Shown here: positions 16,015 to 22,074 of the stretch, in pieces
Layout: each line of letters opens with the position of its first letter
Position numbering within the stretch: position 1 is the first letter of the stretch
Assembly: GCA_003153935.1 (NCBI GenBank)
Contig: PMCA01000006.1
Location: 1 to 22,074, forward strand
Source of the DNA: Elusimicrobiota bacterium
GTDB lineage: Bacteria; CAYTYR01; UBA6262
Direction of reading: 5' to 3'
DNA length: 22,074 nt
Position numbers and translations under genes: made by a program
The notes under the pieces: generated by a model
Seen by the model: only the letters and a program-made list of their open reading frames with translations
Database searches by the model: none
Told to the model about the DNA's origin: nothing

Positions 16015-16629
16015 AATATATTAGCGATCGGAGCGCATCCTGACGACGTTGAGTTTGGTTGCGGCGGCAGTTTGATCAAATACGCCAGAGCGGGACACAA
16101 TGTATATTTGCTGGTTCTGACCAACGGCGAGGTAGGCGGTAATCCGGACCAGAGGCAAAAGGAGCAGGAGGCCGCGGTTGAAATTATCGGGGCCAAGGAA
16201 CTGTTCTGGGGAGGCTTTGAAGACACCCAATTGGAAGATAACCTGCAATTAATTCTAAAGATCGAGGGTATCGTCAGGAAAATTAACCCGGATATAGTAT
16301 TTTTAAACTATAGCAACGATGTCCATCAGGATCATCGCGCGGCTGCCAAGGCCGGCCTGTCCGCCACTCGGTACATCAGGGAAGTGCTTTTTTATGAAGT
16401 ACCCACGACCCAGGGTTTTGAGCCCGATATTTTTGTGGACATTGGCGAGGTATTGGAAAAAAAGGCGGAATTATTAAAAGCTCATTCCTCCCAAACGCAC
16501 AAAACCCGGGTGGAGAATTTGAATATCGTGGAAAGCGCCCAATCTTGCGCTAATTTCCGGGGATTCCAGGGGCGGGTAAGGTACGCTGAAGGTTTTAAGG
16601 CCCTGCGGGTTTTGCGGGAAATAAAATAA
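16012..16629 (+). CDS. PIG-L/LmbE-family deacetylase
   Basis: This 205-residue zinc hydrolase of the PIG-L family removes an acetyl group from N-acetylglucosamine-type substrates. The metal site is complete: AHPDD (8-12, His9 and Asp12) and HQDH (105-108, His105 and His108), with Asp11 as probable base. The sequence around them (EFGCGGSLIKYARAG, LTNGEVGG) is typical of small bacterial members such as BshB. The length is normal for the family and there is no signal peptide, so action is cytoplasmic or at the inner membrane face. It is followed ten bases later by a WecA-like transferase. Deacetylation of a lipid-linked or nucleotide GlcNAc is plausible; a thiol-cofactor role, as for BshB, is possible but no partner genes are seen. 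Confidence 0.88.
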   Translation: MNILAIGAHPDDVEFGCGGSLIKYARAGHNVYLLVLTNGEVGGNPDQRQKEQEAAVEIIGAKELFWGGFEDTQLEDNLQLILKIEGIVRKINPDIVFLNYSNDVHQDHRAAAKAGLSATRYIREVLFYEVPTTQGFEPDIFVDIGEVLEKKAELLKAHSSQTHKTRVENLNIVESAQSCANFRGFQGRVRYAEGFKALRVLREIK

Positions 16630-16639
16630 GGCAGGTTTC

Positions 16640-17671
16640 ATGAGAATCCCCATCTTATTCGGCATCATTGTCTTGCTCGTTGCCGCTGTTACGCCCATAA
16701 TGAGTAAATTAGCCGCAAGACTGGGCATGCTGGACATACCGGGCGGCCGTAAAATCCACAGCCAGGCTACGCCGCTTCTGGGCGGGCTGGCTATTTATCT
16801 TGGCTTCCTGGCCGGCTTGATATTAAGATTCGAGTCGTTGACCGAGTACCTGCCGATATTCATCAGCGCCACTTTCATCATGATAGTAGGACTGATCGAT
16901 GACTATAAAGGATTGAGCGCTACTATCCGTATGGTATGCCAGTTGCTGGCGGCGCTGTTGATCATTCATTACGGGTTCCGCGTTAGTTTTATCCCGGTCG
17001 GTTTCTGGAAAGACCCTGTGGAAATATTTATTACCCTGGTTTGGATACTGGGGGTGACAAACGCTTTTAATTACCTGGACGGATTGAATGGCCTGGCCAC
17101 CGGTTCCGCCATACTGAACCTGTTCTGCTTCTGGAGCATCCTTAACAGTACCAAGCAATACGCCCTGGAATTAGTGGTTATCATCTTGATGGGCGCCTGC
17201 TTGGGGTTCCTGCCTTACAATAATCCCAAGAAAGGCAAAATATTTCTCGGTGATGCCGGCAGTACTTTTTTAGGATTTATGCTGGCATCCGTTGCTCTTA
17301 TGGGCGACTGGGCCTCAAACGATGTGGTAAAACTGTTCATCCCGATCCTGATCCTGGGTGTGCCTATTTTTGATATGATCTTTACCACCGTTATGAGAAT
17401 AAAGGAAGAAAAGATCAAGACTATCATCGAATGGCTGCGTTTTGGCGGGCGGGATCACTTTCACCATTATCTGGTCGATCTGGGGTTGCTGCCTTCAGGG
17501 GCGGTGATCTTTATTTATTTCGTTTCGTTGTCCCTGGGTATAAGCGCGATTATGATCAGCAACGACATGGAAGCGTGGCTGACTTTATCCCAGGCATCTA
17601 TAATATTTGGCGTCATCGCCGTTTTGATCGTAGTCGGTAAACGGCATCGCAGCGGGTGGAAGCGGCAGTAA
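16640..17671 (+). CDS. WecA/MraY-family sugar-phosphate transferase
   Basis: This 343-residue inner-membrane enzyme of the PNPT superfamily transfers a HexNAc-1-phosphate from UDP-sugar to undecaprenyl phosphate. About ten hydrophobic helices alternate with conserved cytoplasmic loops: DIPGGRKIHSQATPLLGG (32-49), GLIDDYKG (84-91) with the two catalytic aspartates, NAFNYLDGLNGLATG (141-155), IFLGDAGSTFLG (201-212) and RDHFHHYL (271-278), the His-rich substrate loop of WecA/TagO-type rather than MraY-type enzymes. It would start lipid-linked glycan synthesis, with the glycosyltransferases of the first block extending it. Its gene follows the deacetylase directly, so the two may act on the same HexNAc. 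Exact sugar preference cannot be told, and it is not named wecA because pathway use is unclear. Confidence 0.92.
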   Translation: MRIPILFGIIVLLVAAVTPIMSKLAARLGMLDIPGGRKIHSQATPLLGGLAIYLGFLAGLILRFESLTEYLPIFISATFIMIVGLIDDYKGLSATIRMVCQLLAALLIIHYGFRVSFIPVGFWKDPVEIFITLVWILGVTNAFNYLDGLNGLATGSAILNLFCFWSILNSTKQYALELVVIILMGACLGFLPYNNPKKGKIFLGDAGSTFLGFMLASVALMGDWASNDVVKLFIPILILGVPIFDMIFTTVMRIKEEKIKTIIEWLRFGGRDHFHHYLVDLGLLPSGAVIFIYFVSLSLGISAIMISNDMEAWLTLSQASIIFGVIAVLIVVGKRHRSGWKRQ

Positions 17672-17679
17672 AATTATTT

Positions 17680-17692
17680 GGAGGTGTTAATG
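17680..17692 (+). promoter_or_regulatory. RBS fixing the start of the Slp-like gene
   Basis: GGAGG (17680-17684) lies five bases before ATG 17690. The frame also opens at a TTG (17678), but starting there would place the signal peptide four residues further in and use the ribosome site as codons. ATG 17690 is preferred. Confidence 0.8.
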
Positions 17693-18160
17693 AAAGGGAA
17701 ATTAACAAATATTCTAATTTTGGTGTCTATCGCCCTGGCAGCGATAGTTTGGTCCGGTTGCACGCCCTCGCAGATCCCCAATGACGTCAAGGCGGGCTTG
17801 TCCGGTGGAGTCGCGTTCAAGGAAGTTATAAAAGACCCGGATTCTTATCAGGGCAAGAGGATAATGTGGGGCGGGCAGATAGCCAGTATGCAGGTTACCA
17901 AAGAAGGCGTCTATATGTTTATTTCACAGTTACCGGTGAACAGCAGCGGCCAACCGCGGGCCAATGGGACCTCTGAAGGCCGTTTCATTGCTTTGGCTGA
18001 CCGGTCGCTGGATGTGGCGATCTATAAAGAAGGCGCTTTCATCACTGTAGTGGGAGTGATCAACGGCCAAAGACAACTGCCCATGGTGGGAGGATTCCTG
18101 GATTACATCTACCCGTTGGTTACAGCTGAGCATATTTACAGCTGGTCTAAAAATAAATGA
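17690..18160 (+). CDS. Slp-like outer-membrane lipoprotein
   Basis: This 156-residue protein has a basic start (MKGKLT), a hydrophobic stretch and a lipobox-like WSGC ending at Cys24, so it should be lipidated; Thr25 does not act as an inner-membrane retention signal, suggesting the outer membrane. The mature part matches the Slp family (starvation lipoprotein): DPDSYQGKRIMWGGQI (about 50-65), EGRFIAL and the ITVVGVINGQRQ to DYIYPLV segment near the end. Tryptophan at the -3 position of the lipobox is unusual. The family function is not established beyond a link to stress. The stop region overlaps the next gene's first ATG, and its real start lies 12 bases further on. It begins an envelope block of lipoproteins, pilin and phosphatase. 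Confidence 0.82.
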   Translation: MKGKLTNILILVSIALAAIVWSGCTPSQIPNDVKAGLSGGVAFKEVIKDPDSYQGKRIMWGGQIASMQVTKEGVYMFISQLPVNSSGQPRANGTSEGRFIALADRSLDVAIYKEGAFITVVGVINGQRQLPMVGGFLDYIYPLVTAEHIYSWSKNK

Positions 18161-18171
18161 GGTGTGTCATG
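18159..18171 (+). promoter_or_regulatory. RBS deciding the OmpA-like start
   Basis: GAGGTG (18159-18164) is four bases before ATG 18169. An ATG at 18157 overlaps the upstream stop but has no good ribosome site and puts four extra residues before the lysine-rich signal-peptide start, so 18169 is chosen. Confidence 0.7.
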
Positions 18172-18948
18172 AAAAAATTGATCCTATTACTGTCATTAAT
18201 GATCTTAACTACCGGTTGTGTTACTGCTAGCAAGTACCGGATGAAAGTGGATGAGGCGGCCAAGAACCAGAGCCAGACCCAACAGCTGACCATAGATAAA
18301 GCGGCGCTGGAGAAACAAGTGGCGGACCTGCAGGAAAACAACAAGAAATTAACCGACGCCCTGTCAGCGACGAAAAATAAGAAGGATCAGATGATCAGCG
18401 AGCTGACCCAGGAAAACCAGGACCAGGCTAATAAAGTCGCGGCCCTGGAAAAGGAAAAAGAAGACAGCATTAACAGCCTGAAAAAGACCTACGATAACCT
18501 GGTTAAGGACATGGAGACCGAGATCAAGCAGGGCGAGGTGCAGATAACCCAGCTGCAAGGTAAGCTCACGGTCAATATGGTGGACAAGATACTCTTCAAT
18601 TCGGGAGAAGCGGAAGTGAACCGCCAGGGGAAAGATACCCTGAGCAAGGTCGGGGCTATTTTGAAGAACGTCACTGACAAGCAGATACGGATAGAAGGCC
18701 ATACCGATAATATACCCATCAGCAAAGAGTTGCAGCAGAAATACGCGTCTAACTGGGAATTATCCACGGCGCGTGCTACCCATGTGGCGCGTTACCTGCT
18801 GGAAACAACCGGGATTGATGCGAAGCTGCTGTCGGTTTCCGGCTATGCCGATACCCGTCCGGTGGATACTAACGCCACCCCTGAGGGCCGGGCCAAGAAC
18901 CGCCGGATAGAAATTGTGCTGGTGCCACTGGATAAAATATCAAAGTGA
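18169..18948 (+). CDS. OmpA-like peptidoglycan-binding lipoprotein with coiled coil
   Basis: This 259-residue lipoprotein has a signal peptide ending in LTTGC (Cys17), a long charged coiled coil (about 28-128, heptads rich in Lys, Gln and Glu) and a C-terminal OmpA domain (136-255). The OmpA core shows LFNSGEAEV, RIEGHTDN (174-181, Asp180), WELSTARATHVARYLL (196-211, Arg202) and NRRIEIVL (244-251); the Asp and Arg are the residues that hold diaminopimelate of peptidoglycan. It probably ties the outer membrane to the cell wall, with the coiled coil as a spacer across the periplasm. It overlaps the next gene as GTGA. No barrel is present, which separates it from OmpA itself; Pal is the nearest functional analogy, although no Tol genes are seen. 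Confidence 0.9.
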   Translation: MKKLILLLSLMILTTGCVTASKYRMKVDEAAKNQSQTQQLTIDKAALEKQVADLQENNKKLTDALSATKNKKDQMISELTQENQDQANKVAALEKEKEDSINSLKKTYDNLVKDMETEIKQGEVQITQLQGKLTVNMVDKILFNSGEAEVNRQGKDTLSKVGAILKNVTDKQIRIEGHTDNIPISKELQQKYASNWELSTARATHVARYLLETTGIDAKLLSVSGYADTRPVDTNATPEGRAKNRRIEIVLVPLDKISK

Positions 18949-19490
18949 TCGCGGAGCGACTCATCAGAAACCATGGCGGATTTACCCTAATTGAGCTATT
19001 GGTAGTAATGGTTATTATCGCGCTGCTGCTTAGCGCGGCTTTGCCTAATTTCCGGAACATGCAGAGGGAGGCGCAGAGGACCAAAGCCAAGTCTAATATG
19101 GATACGCTGATGAAAGGGGTGGAAGCCTACGCCGCGTCTCCGCGGGTCAACGGTATGGTCAAATATCCCGATGGCACGGATCTGGGTACCCAGGGAATCT
19201 GGACGGGCTCACGCGCGACCGGCACCGGCTGGCAGATAGATCATCTAATGGTGCAATACGGCGCGGCGAATACCCTGGGGACCACCGGTCCGATAATCTC
19301 CAGCCAGGAACTGCTTGACCCTTTTTCTCCCGCCGGTACCAGTGTCGAGTATGGCTATTACGTGAACACGCAAGGATATTATATAATCTGGTCTAATGGT
19401 ACAAACATGGTGAATATTGCTTGCACGGTAAGCAATACTGGCGTGATCAATGCCCCGGGTTCTGCCATATATGTTTCCAACGGACATTGA
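18945..19490 (+). CDS. Type IV prepilin/pseudopilin-like protein
   Basis: This 181-residue protein has a class III signal: a short leader MIAERLIRNHGG and then the mature start FTLIELLVVMVIIALLLS, with cleavage expected between Gly12 and Phe13 and Glu at mature position 5. The rest of the N-helix (RNMQREAQRTKAKSNMDTLMKGVEAYA) resembles GspG-like pseudopilins, while the globular part is short, glycine- and threonine-rich and carries no recognised domain. It starts at GTG 18945, which overlaps the upstream stop as GTGA; no Shine-Dalgarno stands out and no in-frame ATG precedes the leader. No prepilin peptidase, assembly ATPase or inner-membrane platform gene is in the window, so its machinery must be elsewhere. 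It may be a minor pilin or a secreted structural protein. Confidence 0.85.
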   Translation: MIAERLIRNHGGFTLIELLVVMVIIALLLSAALPNFRNMQREAQRTKAKSNMDTLMKGVEAYAASPRVNGMVKYPDGTDLGTQGIWTGSRATGTGWQIDHLMVQYGAANTLGTTGPIISSQELLDPFSPAGTSVEYGYYVNTQGYYIIWSNGTNMVNIACTVSNTGVINAPGSAIYVSNGH

Positions 19491-19495
19491 GAGCT

Positions 19496-20455
19496 ATGAA
19501 AAGAACGATAATCCTTTTTATACTTATACTGGGTTTTGCCGCCAATACCTGCGCGGAAGAATCTAGCCAGTCGTTAAAACTTTACCAGGTAAAACCCAGT
19601 ATTACTTATGGCTACACTCATCCCCGGCCATTCGAATTCCTGGAAAACGTTCCCGAAGACCTGAAATTTTACGTCAAGGATACTTTCACTAAAGAAAATC
19701 TTCCCGCTATCGCCGCGGTTACCGCCTTAACGCTGATACTCCTGCCCAATGACCAAAAACTCTTAGAAAAAGCGCAGGAGCTTGGCCGGGATAACAATAT
19801 ATCCCAGAAAGATAATACTAAGACCTTCTGGTCCATAGGGAAGATACCCCTGTACCGCGGGCCGACCGATACCGGCTCCTGGTTATATTATATCGGCGAT
19901 GGCTATACCCATCTAACCATCGGCGCGGCTTTTTTTACCTATGGGAAACTGGGCGGGGATGAACGGGCGTTACGAACCTCTTATGCCCTGTTCGAGGGAA
20001 TAACCTGCGCTGCTATTACCACCCAGCTAATTAAGCATGTGACCGGCCGCGAAAGTCCGGATGGCTCGACCGAAGCCGGCGGGGTTTGGCGGTTTTTCCC
20101 TAATCAAATTAAGTATGCTAAACATGTATCGCATTACGACGCTTATCCTTCGGGTCATTTGGCTACGGCGACCCTTACCCTGACGGTCATATCCCAGAAC
20201 TACCCGGAATATAACTATATAGTGCTGCCGGTGGGGGTAACTTTATTGGCCTTGGTGCAGTTACAGATGATGAACAACGGGGTGCACTGGGCCAGCGATT
20301 ATCCGTTAGGGTTTGCCATCGGTTATTCCTTCGCCAAGATCGCTGTTCGTAACAACCGGGTGGTAGTCAGCGGGAAAGCCGCCGCCAACACTATAGAATT
20401 AGTGCCTAAGCTGGGTAAAGATTACCTGGGACTGGAATTGAAGTGTCACATTTAG
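19496..20455 (+). CDS. PAP2-like phosphatase with signal peptide
   Basis: This 319-residue protein has a signal peptide (1-20, ending NTCA) and then a PAP2 superfamily domain. The three motifs are visible: KHVTGRESP (180-188), YPSGH (217-221) and GVHWASDYPLG (262-272), with His221, His264 and Asp268 as catalytic residues. Canonical enzymes have K-x6-RP and SR-x5-H; here the first Arg of RP is Ser187 and the Arg before His264 is Met258. Two phosphate-contacting arginines are thus absent, though Arg185 remains. Hydrophobic stretches at 69-83, 139-150, 225-232 and 240-256 fit a membrane enzyme. ATG 19496 is five bases after the prepilin stop; the longer frame has no credible start. A role in undecaprenyl-pyrophosphate or glycan-lipid turnover is likely but untested. 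Confidence 0.8.
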   Translation: MKRTIILFILILGFAANTCAEESSQSLKLYQVKPSITYGYTHPRPFEFLENVPEDLKFYVKDTFTKENLPAIAAVTALTLILLPNDQKLLEKAQELGRDNNISQKDNTKTFWSIGKIPLYRGPTDTGSWLYYIGDGYTHLTIGAAFFTYGKLGGDERALRTSYALFEGITCAAITTQLIKHVTGRESPDGSTEAGGVWRFFPNQIKYAKHVSHYDAYPSGHLATATLTLTVISQNYPEYNYIVLPVGVTLLALVQLQMMNNGVHWASDYPLGFAIGYSFAKIAVRNNRVVVSGKAAANTIELVPKLGKDYLGLELKCHI

Positions 20456-20498
20456 CCTTAAACTGTGAAAAATGTCAATAACAGGTAGATTTTAGTAA

Positions 20499-20528
20499 TT
20501 TACATTAGGCCGTGATTTATGCTATAAG
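20499..20528 (+). promoter_or_regulatory. Promoter for the emrAB-like operon
   Basis: TTTACA (20499-20504) matches the -35 at five of six positions and TGC-TATAAG (20520-20528) gives an extended -10, with an 18-base spacer. Transcription would start near 20535, the first base region of a hairpin. It lies in the 136-base gap before the efflux genes. Confidence 0.55.
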
Positions 20529-20533
20529 AATAT

Positions 20534-20563
20534 AACCCCGCTTCCTTATTGGATGGCGGGGTT
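20534..20563 (+). terminator. Hairpin: terminator of upstream operon or 5' mRNA stem
   Basis: AACCCCGC (20534-20541) and GCGGGGTT (20556-20563) form a perfect 8-base stem with a loop that can pair three further bases. The downstream tract is only TTTAGGATTT, weak for intrinsic termination. Because it begins at the predicted start of the efflux transcript, it may instead be a 5'-end stem that protects or regulates that mRNA. No repeat-binding protein site is obvious. Confidence 0.45.
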
Positions 20564-20591
20564 TAGGATTTAAAAAAAGGAGCTTATTTAA

Positions 20592-21500
20592 ATGTCGGAA
20601 GATGACCGTAATTTGTATCAAAAAAAGAGGGTGCTTGTGCCTTTGATCATCCTAATAATAGGTTTGGTGCTGGGAGGGGTCTACTGGTTCATCAATTTTT
20701 TTGCTTATGTGGCCACGGATGACGCCTATGTCGATGGGGACAACCTGAGCATCAGTTCGAAGATATTGGGACGGGTGACCGAACTTAAAGTTGACGAGGG
20801 TGATACGGTAAAAGAAGGCCAGGTCCTGGCCGTACTGGATGAATCCGACCTGCGGGCCCAGGAAAAACAGTCCCAGGCGTCGCTGGAATACTCGCGGCGT
20901 AACCAGCAACTGGCCAAAGTGAACGTGGAAAAACTTCAAGAAGATTTCGCCCGGGCGCGAGTCCAATTTGACAGCAAGATTATCGCGAAAGAACAGTATG
21001 ATCACGCCCAGAAGGCGCTGCAAACCGCCCAGGTGCAGGATAAAGTAGCCCAGGCCCAAGTGGATACCGCCGACGCTCAGCTGGGGGTCGTCAGAACTCA
21101 GCTGCAAAATACGATCATAAAAGCGCCGATGGCCGGCGTTATTGCTAAAAGATGGGTTTTGCCCGGCGCGGTGGTCCAGGCGGCGCAGCCTATATACGCG
21201 CTGAATAATTTGCAAAGGATCTGGGTGACGGCTAATCTGGAGGAGACCAAATTCTACAAACTTAAACTAGGCCAGAAGGCGGAAATGACCGTGGATGCTT
21301 ATCCCGGCGTGAGTTTCCACGGTGAGGTTATACAGCTGGGCTCCAATACTGCCTCCCAGTTCGCCCTGATTCCCCCTAATAACGCGTCCGGTAATTTTAC
21401 CAAGGTTACCCAGCGCATACCGGTAAGGATTTCCGTCGATAATTCTCCTTCCTCCCTTTTGCCAGGCATGTCGGTATACCTAAAAGTGAGAGTGAAATAA
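20592..21500 (+). CDS. emrA: EmrA-like membrane fusion protein (HlyD family)
   Basis: This 302-residue periplasmic adaptor joins an inner-membrane transporter to an outer-membrane channel for drug or toxic-compound efflux. It has a short cytoplasmic start, one transmembrane helix (about 15-37), TDDAYVDGD (42-50), the lipoyl-like half motifs GRVTELKVDEGDTVKEGQVL (60-79) and NTIIKAPMAGVIAKRW, a coiled-coil hairpin between them (about 85-165), and a beta-barrel region ending LLPGMSVYLKV. The lipoyl and TDDAYV patterns are characteristic of EmrA. GGAG at 20579-20582 precedes the ATG by nine bases. The next gene, two bases away, is the EmrB-type transporter. No outer-membrane channel gene is present, so it may use a TolC encoded elsewhere. 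Confidence 0.88.
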   Translation: MSEDDRNLYQKKRVLVPLIILIIGLVLGGVYWFINFFAYVATDDAYVDGDNLSISSKILGRVTELKVDEGDTVKEGQVLAVLDESDLRAQEKQSQASLEYSRRNQQLAKVNVEKLQEDFARARVQFDSKIIAKEQYDHAQKALQTAQVQDKVAQAQVDTADAQLGVVRTQLQNTIIKAPMAGVIAKRWVLPGAVVQAAQPIYALNNLQRIWVTANLEETKFYKLKLGQKAEMTVDAYPGVSFHGEVIQLGSNTASQFALIPPNNASGNFTKVTQRIPVRISVDNSPSSLLPGMSVYLKVRVK

Positions 21501-21502
21501 AA

Positions 21503-22074
21503 ATGGCCGAAGCTCCTCATCATCAGATACGGCGTAACCTGGCCGCTTATTTTCCTTCTTTCAACATAGGGCATGACGCCTACCGCTGGTGGGTGTTGGG
21601 TAATATTATGATCGGCACCTTCATGGCCGTTCTCGATGCCACTATCGTTAACGTCGGACTGCCTAAGATCATGGCCACCTTCGGTGTGGATATTAACACT
21701 ATTGAATGGATCCTGACCGCCTATTTATTAGTTTTTGCCGTGATCTTGCCCATTTCGGGTTGGGTAGCTGATCATTTTGGTTATAAGAGAACGTATTTCC
21801 TGGCGTTATTCTTGTTCACTTTAGGTTCCTTTCTTTGCGGTTTAGCCTGGGATGAAAATATCCTTATTTTTTTCCGCGTGATCCAGGGTATCGGGGCCGG
21901 GTTCCTGATGCCCGTGGGCATGGCTATCGTCATGCGCGAATTCCCGCCGAACAAGCGCGGTATCGCCATGGGCTTTTGGTCCATCGCCGCAGCCGCCTCG
22001 GTTTCTTTCGGACCCTATATAGGCGGCTACTTGATAGATAACATCAGTTGGCGGGCTATTTTTTACGTCAATGT
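21503..22074 (+). CDS. emrB: EmrB/QacA-type MFS transporter (3' truncated)
   Basis: These 190 codons are the N-terminal part of a DHA2-family, 14-helix proton-coupled drug exporter, usually about 510 residues. Motif D1 LDATIVNVGLPKI (44-56), motif A GWVADHFGYKR (86-96), motif B RVIQGIGAGFLMP (125-137) and motif C FGPYIGGYL (169-177) are all visible, with five helices covered. The reading frame is open to the right edge. ATG 21503 lies two bases after the emrA-like stop, so they form one operon behind the promoter at 20499-20528. The first 25 residues are a soluble extension with two histidines (APHHQ). Substrates are not predictable; the protein may export a toxic compound or a glycan intermediate. 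Confidence 0.88.
   Translation, partial: MAEAPHHQIRRNLAAYFPSFNIGHDAYRWWVLGNIMIGTFMAVLDATIVNVGLPKIMATFGVDINTIEWILTAYLLVFAVILPISGWVADHFGYKRTYFLALFLFTLGSFLCGLAWDENILIFFRVIQGIGAGFLMPVGMAIVMREFPPNKRGIAMGFWSIAAAASVSFGPYIGGYLIDNISWRAIFYVN

Noticed and set aside
19421-19495. A 25-residue upstream extension of the PAP2 gene
   Set aside because: It lies wholly within the prepilin frame, contains no signal sequence, and the signal peptide begins exactly at ATG 19496.
15178-20455. Exosortase/PEP-CTERM system suggested by the ExeA-like ATPase
   Set aside because: No exosortase-like membrane protein and no PEP-CTERM tail is visible in the window, so the ATPase alone does not support it.

Overview
The window reads as part of a surface-glycan and envelope locus from an uncultured diderm (Gram-negative) bacterium. 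The evidence for two membranes is a heptosyltransferase-type GT9 domain, two lipoproteins (Slp-like and OmpA-like) and an EmrA/EmrB-type efflux pair. G+C looks balanced by eye. The mix of many methyltransferases, radical SAM enzymes, an ExeA-like ATPase and a pilin-like protein resembles loci in poorly cultured lineages such as Omnitrophota, but the sequence alone does not fix the phylum. Every gene is on the + strand and the longest gap without a gene is about 136 bases. I found no tRNA, rRNA, CRISPR array, IS element or phage gene.

Region 1 (1-14420) is a tightly packed run of twelve genes, many joined by 1-11 base overlaps. In order: the end of a GT4 glycosyltransferase, a GT2-GT9 fusion, four SAM methyltransferases (FkbM type, type 11, type 24, type 11), a DegT-family aminotransferase, a SPASM radical SAM enzyme, a second GT4, a membrane-embedded PHP-like protein, a GT39-like membrane glycosyltransferase, a B12-binding-type radical SAM enzyme and a TylF-type methyltransferase. 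Together they look like a pathway for a heavily methylated, amino-sugar-containing glycan.

Region 2 (14465-20455) starts at a consensus extended -10 promoter placed so that transcription would begin at the start codon of a WbqC-like gene. It continues with an ExeA-like ATPase, a PIG-L deacetylase, a WecA/MraY-type sugar-phosphate transferase that could start lipid-linked glycan synthesis, an Slp-like lipoprotein, an OmpA-like lipoprotein, a prepilin-like protein and an exported PAP2 protein with changed active-site motifs.

Region 3 (20499-22074) has its own promoter, a strong hairpin near the predicted 5' end, emrA-like and the first part of emrB-like, which runs off the right edge.

The least expected features are a terminator-shaped hairpin inside the aminotransferase gene (6088-6121), a PHP domain interrupted by two membrane helices, the GT2-GT9 fusion, the possibly leaderless WbqC-like gene, and the isolated prepilin inside an envelope-lipoprotein operon.
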